Source: Chara braunii
Taxonomy: Eukaryota; Streptophyta; Charophyceae; Charales; Characeae
Assembly (NCBI GenBank): GCA_003427395.1
Contig: BFEA01000025.1
Location: forward strand, 4,912,252-4,966,343
Length of the DNA stretch: 54,092 nucleotides
Direction of reading: 5' to 3'
How positions within the stretch are numbered: the stretch's first letter is position 1; each line of letters begins with the position of its first letter. Position numbers and translations under genes: made by a program. Of the stretch, positions 46,489 to 54,092 are shown in pieces. Under the pieces are notes generated by a model, which searched no databases, was not told the DNA's origin, and saw nothing but the letters and a program-made list of their open reading frames with translations.

Positions 46489-47029
46489 TCCAATGTCGAC
46501 CCCAGAACTGGTATCGGCCCCAATCTAAAAACAGAACCAGAGGGTAAATAAATTACTTAATATAAAACAAAAGTAAAAATAAAAATAATACTAAGGATCA
46601 TGAAGGAAAGTAATTGATACCCCCTTGGTCCTTGTAGTCGGGCCCGCGCTCGGGTCTACTGAGCCTGCCAGAGCCTATCGATGAGTCACACAACCACCAG
46701 TCTTGAACACTGCGAGCGCGAGGTCGAGAATCCACACCTTGGCTATCGAGCATACCACCCACTACACTTACATCCATTTTTTCCTACATGCACGCACATC
46801 ACCTACCATACTTAGGCGCTATCTACTAATTCTCGACGTGTCTCTCACCCACTTGTCAGGCCTTTCGTGCTCCGGTCTCACTTAGCTCACGTTGAGGCTA
46901 CGTTTTAGCTACACAACCCGTCGTCAGCCACAGATGAGGTCATTTGCCTCAAGTGTAGCATAAATAAAACTTTCAAAAGGTTGCATCCTTATCTCAATCC
47001 TCATTACATACACGGCTCATGCGACCTAA

Positions 47030-47975
47030 AAAAAAGGGCAAAATATCCTTGTAAGGGTATTTGGTCTGACATTGGTAGGCAATTGAGATCCCCGACAACG
47101 CCACCACCTGTCGTGCGCATCGGTTTTGCACAGGGACCCTCCCGACCGTGTCACGCAGGATTTTGGCATTCGAGTTGCAAAACATTTTAAGGAGCAGGCC
47201 CACTTCGGCCAAGTAGGCCAACTATAGCTCTCACAAGTTCCTACAACATGATAGAACATGCAAGGCATATTTTAGCTCCATCTGTCAGATTTGTCACTAT
47301 CCCGAGATGGGCATATCCACCTCGAGCTAATGGTCCACATGCGAGAGCTTCTCGTTCGTCGTGGCATAGGAGGTACACGAGTCTAACGCCCGAATTGGAC
47401 CCGTGCGCTTATCTACGCTTGGCATGCTGATCTTTCAAGCACGATTCTATACCAATCGACTAAAACGATTTATCTAACCACGCAACGTTCTTACTCAAAC
47501 ACCTTGAATTTGAATACAACTCGTGCCTGTTCCTTTGTATTTTACTCGTCTTATAACTAATTCAATATTGGACACTCAAGCATCGTTTACGAGGCTTAGC
47601 ATAAATAACACAGAGATGTTGACGTTGTGATAACAACTTGTCATTTGTAAAAGCGCCTGCGCTTAGTATGACGACATTCTACATGGTGCCCATGACCACA
47701 CAACCCTCAATGATTTCGAGGGTCGCATTCCACATCCAAACGTCGACAGACATGCATCTTAAGGGGTTATTCTTATGATGGTAGACAATCATGAATGAGG
47801 TTGTGCGTCTTACTCTCTTCTTTAGAGTGGTAAGGGTAACTCTACTAGCAAGAAGTCGTGTGTTGGGATCAGCGGCACCTCGACCTTCTTGTCTATAATA
47901 TTTACGTCCCATCAAACAACTCCCAACAAGAAATCTAAATTGTCGCACGCTCGTACGCGGGTAACTCATCATAGG
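47030..47975 (-). repeat. Dispersed repeat R, copy A (decayed, minus)
   Basis: Its reverse complement is collinear with 51000-51900. Shared anchors are gcggccctcgagattaacga-like sequence near 47700-47720, cctcctatgccac near 47365, gtggaccattagctcgaggt near 47320, and gcgtgacacggtcgggaggg near 47145. The 97-codon minus-strand frame at 47679-47972 shares NATLEI..GC..MGT with the plus-strand frame ending 51226, so a coding origin is possible but unrecognised. Confidence 0.6.
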
Positions 47976-47999
47976 CTTTGAGCCTACGTTTTAACGTGC

Positions 48000-48150
48000 A
48001 TGTACAACTTGTTCGTCGTAGCATAGGGGGTACGTGAGGCTAACCCCCAAATCGGACTTGTGTGTTTATCGACGCTTGGCACACTGATCTCTCAAGCGCG
48101 ATCATATACCGATCGACTATGATGACTAATCTAACCACGCGATGTTATAA
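48000..48150 (-). repeat. Extra partial copy of repeat R
   Basis: Direct repeat of about 47345-47480 (gacgcttggcacactgatct; cataccgatcgacta). The minus strand carries tagtcgatcggtatatgatc, which resembles a pol III A box, but no cloverleaf or B box is convincing. Confidence 0.6.
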
Positions 48151-48803
48151 TGCACGTGCACGACTTGTTGCGAGTTTCGTGCGAATGCACGACCCTTCTT
48201 ATAACAGTCGTGTAAACAAAATGGTTGAATATTTTGGATAGGGGGTTGTGTGACATCAAACGATCACTGTCACACTTATTGACATAGCCTGTTCATCAAC
48301 ACTCTTACACAAAACGAGCAATCATTTTGACTCACTCCATCATCTTTCAGTCATACTTGTGACCACATCAATTTCAACAACAACATGTCACGCACTAACG
48401 CCGTCAACTTTACCGTTCTCTGCAATTCATACCTCATCTTATGCACACAAGCCTCAACCATTTTCAACCTTTAAAAAAAAAAATACTCGGTCCTTTAGAA
48501 TGAGCATTTAACAGAAGCATGGGTAAAAAATATCGAGAACATATCAACCCCAAGGGGCTAAGGCTTTAGGTTGAGACGCAAAAATACCTAAGGTTATGTT
48601 GTAAACCGATCAGTTATCAAATGATAACAAAAGATAGGTGATCCTTAACGGATCATGCCGAGACTAATCGAACCTTTAGTTAATTGCAAAAGTTGCATTA
48701 CCGTACAAGTCAAAGAATCATTGCTATGCTTAAAACGAATGCATAACTTACTATATACCGTACTCTAACTCCTCTACTAACCTTCTTCTTACCCCTTCTT
48801 GAT

Positions 48804-48814
48804 TGGTATCAGAG
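48804..48814 (+). promoter_or_regulatory. Possible retroelement primer-binding site
   Basis: tggtatcagag equals the first 11 bases of the standard plant LTR-retrotransposon site complementary to the 3' end of initiator Met-tRNA. No matching LTR was recognised upstream, so this is tentative. Confidence 0.4.
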
Positions 48815-48819
48815 ATTTG

Positions 48820-50190
48820 TGAAAATTTTGGCAACATTCCGCTAGATATGGTGAATTGTCAAAATTTTCACAAAAAAATAAAAAACAAATCCTAAATTTA
48901 TTAAACTTTTGACAACACTTCCCTTATGAAAGTAGACTACCAAGATTTTTACTAAGTCATATATAGAATTCAAGTGCATCTAAGTCCTGGAAAAACAGAT
49001 TTTTTTTTACTCTTTTAAATTAACAAAAATCTCAGCAACACTTCCTCTTGGAAAGTATAATCTCAAAAATTTTAGTAAGTCTAATATAAAGTAAGAGTGC
49101 AACCTGACTTTGCGAAGGTAAAACTTTGACTAATTCTTTAAATTAATATACATTTTGGCAACACTTTCTCTAGGAAAGTGCAGATAATTATATAAAACGG
49201 AGATATTTAAATAGTTCAGAATGACTAGGGTGGCCTAGTCGTATGCTAAAAAAAAAGAAAAGTTTTTGTGCCTCGTGTTTGTGTATACTCAATGGCTAAG
49301 CTAGACATGTTTCATAAGTTTGGGTGGTCTAGCTTTATGCCCTATGTAAGCTGGGTATAAAGGATAATCATTAAAAGACTACGAACTATTGTTTGTCCAG
49401 GTTGACTTGAGGATGGTGATAGCACTTACTTTTGTGTTTTGTTCTGCATGTGGCTGAGTGAGATCACTACTTAGTCTGAGTTTCAGTTGATAGGTAGTTG
49501 CTTTAGTTTCTCCCCACGTGCTAAAGCTATAGGAGTTAGTTATAATTCCTCCATTTTCTGGGCTAAGTTTATTTGTACTTAGGTCCATTTCTGCATTTTC
49601 TGAGATTATTTATTATACATGGTCTTGTATAAATTTTTGTAAGATACTTTCTCTACGGGAAGCGCTGCCGAAATTTCTACAAAACCAAAGAGTTAGTCAG
49701 ATTTTGTCTTTTAAACGTTCAGTTTGTCTGACTTTTTGGCTTAGTAAAAATTTGTAAAACCTCATTTTCTAAAGGGAATGCTGTCCAAATTTTTGCTACT
49801 TCAGCGAGTTAGACAAAATTAGACCTTGAAAAGTCAAAGTCACCTTAGATTCTGAACTTAGCGTTGTATAAATTTTGGTAAGCTACTTTCCCTACGGGAA
49901 GAGCTGCCGAATTTTTTGCAAATCCAAGAAGTTTGTCAAAATTTGACCGTTCAAAGTTCAACTTGTCTAATTTTTATATATGGCTTAGTAAAAATCTGGA
50001 AAGTTTCATTTTCTAAAGGGAATGTTACCCAAATTTTTGCGAAATCAGGGAGTTGTACAAAATTTGACTTTGGAAAGTTGAAGATTATTTTTGTTTTCAT
50101 ATTCTGGCTGATATAAATTTTGAGAAAACACTTTTCTTACGGGAAGCGCTGCCGGAATTTTCTTAGATTAGAAGAGATAGATTATATTTT
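48820..50190 (+). repeat. Higher-order tandem repeats, about 114-127-bp monomer
   Basis: Degenerate monomers of the form aaattttggtaa...tttccctacgggaag...gctgcc...aaatttttgc...gagttagtcaaaattt. From about 49630, alternate monomers carry ctacgggaagcgctgccg or ttctaaagggaatg, giving a roughly 240-bp dimer period. Looser copies extend back to 48820. Confidence 0.75.
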
Positions 50191-50220
50191 GGGCAAGTTG
50201 CGATCTTGACAATCCACTTT

Positions 50221-50232
50221 ATATGGGGGAGA
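50221..50232 (+). promoter_or_regulatory. Possible polypurine tract
   Basis: atgggggagatt resembles the polypurine tract that precedes the 3' LTR of plant retrotransposons. It lies 1.4 kb after the candidate primer-binding site, but no LTR pair was confirmed. Confidence 0.25.
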
Positions 50233-50999
50233 TTTTGCCATGGGTCCACCTTTCTTTGGGTACCGACTTAGAGATAGACCTAGGTTTGGTTATCAGGAGA
50301 GTCTTGAATGAGAATGTGTCATGGGGATTTGTTCTGCATACACTGATGATTTAACTTGGGCATTGAATTGTCTTATGATACAGGCATTCTTTGGACATTC
50401 GATCCAGGATTTGGACGAGATTCTGTTTTTATCCTACGAGGATTATCTTCTGTTATCACTGATAACAAGTCGGTTGGTTGATCACCGACATGTCGGCTCA
50501 CGACACAACTTTGCTTACACCTGTACCTCAACTTAATTGCCTTAGCCCTGAGATTTGATATGTTTCTTTGAGGGTTTTAACCGAACTTCCTTTAAATGAC
50601 CATTATAAAGAACTTATGAGATTTATGAAAATTTAAACTAAGACTGGGGCTTGAGTGTGTGAGGCGTGGTGTGAGTTACAGAGAATAATAAAGTTGACCA
50701 CATTGGTGTATGACAATGTGGCTATCGTTTGTTTTTATGTTTTACGCAGGTAAGTATTTGGAGTTTGGCATATGAGTCGTACCTTGGAGACAGTGACAAT
50801 GACAACCATGTGACGCACGATCTGCATACCTGATGGGTTTATGTTTCCCCTTCTTTTATTTTATCTCGAGATCTGATTTGATATATGAGTGTTAGGATGT
50901 TTATTTACTTTGATTTCGCTTGTTAATTTTTATAGTTGGACGTTGTTGTATGTGACAGTCGTCAAAGTCAAACCCCTTGACTTCTTTCCAGGCCCAGGA

Positions 51000-51900
51000 T
51001 GATAGAGTTGGTCTCCAGGGCGATAAGAGACGATTGTCAACACAGGTATGAACCTGTGTACCACCCACTCTCCGCAGGGGGCAGAAGAGGGTGTGGTTTT
51101 CAACCGCACTTGGCGGTTGTCCAGCGTCGAGAGATCGTTCCCTCAAGGCGCGTGTCAACCGACACTTTAGTGTCAAATGCGGCCCTCGAGATTAACGAGG
51201 ACTGCATGGGTATGGGTACTATATAGTACACCATCATTGTGACTGCTCGCGTATTTATGCATTGCTAGTCAATATGAGAAGACCCTGCGTCTGCGCAGTT
51301 CTATACTAAGTCTCGCGCGCGACGCCTATCCGATTTCCTCATTGGAAAGTTATGGGATGACTACTAAGGGACTAGGAGTGTTGTCGCGTTGTTTGTTCTG
51401 TGTCGTTTTGCGTATGTGTATGTGTGCATGTGTTTATGTTTTATGTTTTTAGAGTGGTGTACGCGTGGCGTGTGGGATGCGTCCTAGTCGACCGATGACG
51501 AGTCGCGCTTGGGACTTCAGCCCCCCAAGCTGTCGGTTCGCGTGCGGATCCGATAGAGGTGTAAAACCGCGCGTACCCCCTATGCTACACCAAACAAGAA
51601 ACGCCCTCGGCTGGTCCACCTCTGCGATTGCAACTGATTAGCTTTCGTACTGTGGACTGGTAGCTCGGGGGGATACGCCCACCGAAGGGAGGTGGCAGCT
51701 CCTGTAAGGTGGAGGAAAGTCGTGCCTCGCGTAAGCCCTATCCTGTCGTAGGGGCTCGCGAGAGGTATGGCTGGCGCACTCGGCCGGAGCGGCTTGCAGA
51801 AGCTCCATGTGTATTCGCGACGAGGATCAGACCGACTCTTGCGTGACGCGGCCGGGAGGGTCCCGCCCTGCCTTGTGCGGCACCGGACAGATGCGCTCGA
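51000..51900 (+). repeat. Dispersed repeat R, copy B (GC-richer, plus)
   Basis: The better-preserved partner of copy A, in inverted orientation and about 3 kb away. It contains a 75-codon frame ending NAALEINEDCMGMGTI (51226), then unrelated sequence, then the shared block gtaccccctatgctac (51574-51589) and gtggactggtagctcggggg (51651-51670). No reverse transcriptase, integrase or transposase motif was seen. Confidence 0.6.
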
Positions 51901-53025
51901 CAACGTTCTCTCTTTCAAGAAAGCATCTGGGGCGGGGGTTCGTTGCTTTAGGAGCCGACCCTGTTATCGACCCAGAGTGGACCGTTTCTACGAGGGGGTA
52001 CTTTGCCGATTCGATGGAGACAGTCCGACTTCTGAGATCCGAGCGTTGTGCTCGGGCGAGGAGGAGGAGTACCCCAGAGCACTTCCTAGAGGGAGAGACA
52101 TGCAATACTTCAAGCAATGCACCTGATCAAGAATCATTCACAAAGCCACCCGTCATCAAAAAAATTGAGAAATTATGGAGATAAGTGAGAGCGTGTAGAA
52201 TCTTAAGTTGGCAATAGGTTGAAATGAATGACTTTGGCAGCGCATCTCATCAAGTGAAAATTGCGGCAATACGACTACCTTGTCGGCTGCATTGAACTCC
52301 CAAAAGGGAGCTCAGGATCACCGGGCACCCAAAGGGTATGTTCATAAAAGGTTTACAAAATTTTGTAGCATGGAAACAACTCAAATGGGCCGTGTGGGAA
52401 AGGCGGTTGAGCGGGAGATAAAAGGAAAAACAATTATGAGTAGGGAAAGGAGGAAACCGAAAAAAAATCGGTTTTCAAAAGGCACAAATGGTTAACGGGG
52501 ACCCCCATCTCTCTTGGAAGGAAACGGGAGGAAGAGTCAGGAAATGACCAGTTGGAAACCAGACGGAGTGAGGGATGTACGAAAATATCGAGAAAAGCTT
52601 CACAAAACCAGTTTGAGTAAGGAGTGAGGGAAGAGCGAGAATAAGACAAAAATCGGAGGGGAACTTTTCCAACTGGGACGACAAGGAGGCATGAGTTCTC
52701 TCGCATACACATAAATAATGTTGATACCAGCAGTTAGGCACCAGAAAAAACCCCCCTGATGAGGTTGGAGCTGACACCGACCGAAATATTGGTATAGGGG
52801 ACAACCAACGAGGTAGAGAGGATAGCAACAGAAAAATTGTGGCAAATTTTCTGACAGGATGATCACATGTGGACACCACATTTCAACCGTTGGAACTGTG
52901 TTTATAAACTGTTTGGCGGGGGGGGGGGCATGTGTTCCACCAGAAGTGAAGGAAACCAACGTTGACCAAACATTGGGAAAACTGAAACTGGTGTGTCCAT
53001 TTGTTGGTCCATTTGTTGAAAGAAT
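51900..53025. other. Intergenic DNA, no supported gene
   Basis: Open frames up to about 148 codons occur on both strands (for example minus 52600-53046 and plus 51807-52184). None shows a recognisable domain or consistent splice structure. A ggggg tract lies at 52918-52928. Confidence 0.4.
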
Positions 53026-53029
53026 GTTG

Positions 53030-53185
53030 GTCCATTTGTTGACCATTTGTTGACAACTTGTTGAAAACTTGTTGAAGACTTGTGGAGAACGTGTTGAAAC
53101 GTGTTGAAAACTAGTTGAAACTTGTTAAAAACTTGTTGAAACGTGTAGAAAACTTATTGAAACCTGTTGAAAACGTGTTCACCTT
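53030..53185 (+). repeat. Degenerate short tandem repeat
   Basis: About twelve variants of cttgttgaaaac / cgtgttgaaac in direct succession. Confidence 0.85.
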
Positions 53186-53377
53186 TTGTAGAACATTACG
53201 TTCTGTGTTGGGGGAAAAAATCGATATTTTTGGCTCATGTCGTCGGTTTTCGCGGTTTCTTCGCAGTCATTTTCTCCTGCTGCACGATATGATATGGTCT
53301 TTCGCAAATGTTAATCGTTGAGTCTTTCAGTACTCCTGACATGCAACGACCACAATAACTGAAGATAAAGAGAGAGT

Positions 53378-53379
<2 letters not shown>

Positions 53380-53442
<63 letters not shown>
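53380..53442. repeat. (GA)n microsatellite
   Basis: About 31 GA units immediately before the 167-bp triplicate. Confidence 0.95.
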
Positions 53443-53444
<2 letters not shown>

Positions 53445-53452
53445 GGAAGTAG

Positions 53453-53870
53453 GGTTCACTACTTCGTGACACAAATTCACCAACATGGCAGTGCGAGACA
53501 AACATTGGCCCGTAGTAGCCATCCTTTGTTTTTGATTGGTGCTAGATTGCGGTATTTCATTTTGCTGATAACGCGTGAGGGCGCGTCGATTAAATGTTGA
53601 GCTGCCCTGCTACAGGCACGGTTCACTACTGTGTGACACAAATTTACCAACATGGCAGTCCGCGAGAGAGAGTGACACGCAGTAGCCAACCTTCCTTTTC
53701 GAGTTTGTAGGATTGTTGTACTTCATTCTATGGACGAACGCGTGAGGGAGCCTCAATTAAATGCTGAGATGGCCTGCTACAAGCACGGTTCACTACTGCG
53801 TGACACAAATTTAACAACATGGTGGCATGGGAGAGAGAGTGGCACGCACTAGCCAACCTTGCATTGAGGA
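53453..53870 (+). repeat. 167-bp tandem repeat, 2.5 copies
   Basis: Units begin ggttcactac at 53453, 53620 and 53787. Each carries gtgacacaaatt.ac.aacatg g.gg and an acgcgtgaggg segment; the third is truncated. A short (ga)n inside units 2 and 3 (gagagagagtg) parallels the flanking GA array. Confidence 0.9.
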
Positions 53871-54013
53871 CAATCACGGATGGTGTTTTTTTCATAACAT
53901 AGTCGCTCTATGACCAATCACACAAAGATGAGCATTACAAGGGATTGTACAATTGTGTATCATAAATAACAGACCATATGTTGTAAAGTGACTGTTCAAG
54001 TGTCATGGTTCAG

Positions 54014-54015
<2 letters not shown>

Positions 54016-54080
<65 letters not shown>
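54016..54080. repeat. (TC)n microsatellite at the window end
   Basis: About 32 uninterrupted CT units, 12 bases from the right edge. Confidence 0.95.
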
Positions 54081-54083
<3 letters not shown>

Positions 54084-54092
54084 GGAATGACC

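Noticed and set aside
51640-51760. RNase P RNA-like gtggaggaaagtc motif
   Set aside because: Only one short motif matches, the homologous repeat copy A lacks it, and no other conserved RNase P region was seen.
52600-53046. 148-codon minus-strand frame as a gene
   Set aside because: No domain, no supporting splice structure, and other frames of similar length in the same region.

Overview
The window is eukaryotic nuclear DNA. It looks like a streptophyte green plant with very long introns; a charophyte alga such as Chara is my best guess, from general knowledge and not proven here. The reasons are one plant-type splicing-factor gene split by 18 GT-AG introns, dense microsatellites, many short non-autonomous transposable elements, and a nuclear copy of plant-type mitochondrial DNA. 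It is a draft assembly: an 830-base N gap lies at 31984-32813, there is a single N at 6794, and a sequencing-library adapter sits at 35-72.

The one convincing gene is the large subunit of U2AF (U2AF65/U2AF2 type), plus strand, ATG 4981 to TGA 38894. I joined 19 exons by hand. All 18 junctions keep the frame, giving 2013 coding bases and a 670-residue protein: acidic start, RD/RE/RS-rich arm, Pro/Gly/Ala-rich linker with an 11-Ala tract, RRM1, RRM2, a Met-rich linker, and a C-terminal U2AF-homology motif with its RXF loop. The protein recognises the 3' splice-site polypyrimidine tract with U2AF35 and SF1. About 94% of the locus is intron. The N gap lies inside intron 15, so no coding sequence appears to be lost.

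Layout: 1-4980 is 5' flank with GA/CT microsatellites and one fold-back element. 4981-38894 is the U2AF65 gene, with introns holding TA-flanked fold-back MITEs, tRNA-derived SINEs, two hAT-like MITEs with perfect 8-bp target duplications, four U6 snRNA-derived retrocopies (one with a 16-bp target duplication), several local tandem duplications, a decayed duplicate of the RS exon and a possible 40-bp poison exon. 38895-54092 has no gene I can support. It holds a GC-rich MITE with target duplication, a second SINE family, a 155-bp-type tandem array, a cox1/nad7 mitochondrial insertion, an inverted pair of a dispersed repeat, a higher-order tandem array next to a possible retroelement primer-binding site, and a 167-bp triplicate.

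Nothing here resembles a bacterial-type system, a CRISPR array or a virus. The most interesting material is the U2AF65 gene's own possible regulation (poison exon, NAGNAG acceptor, duplicated RS exon), its Trp-free protein, and the U6 and MITE insertions with readable target sites.
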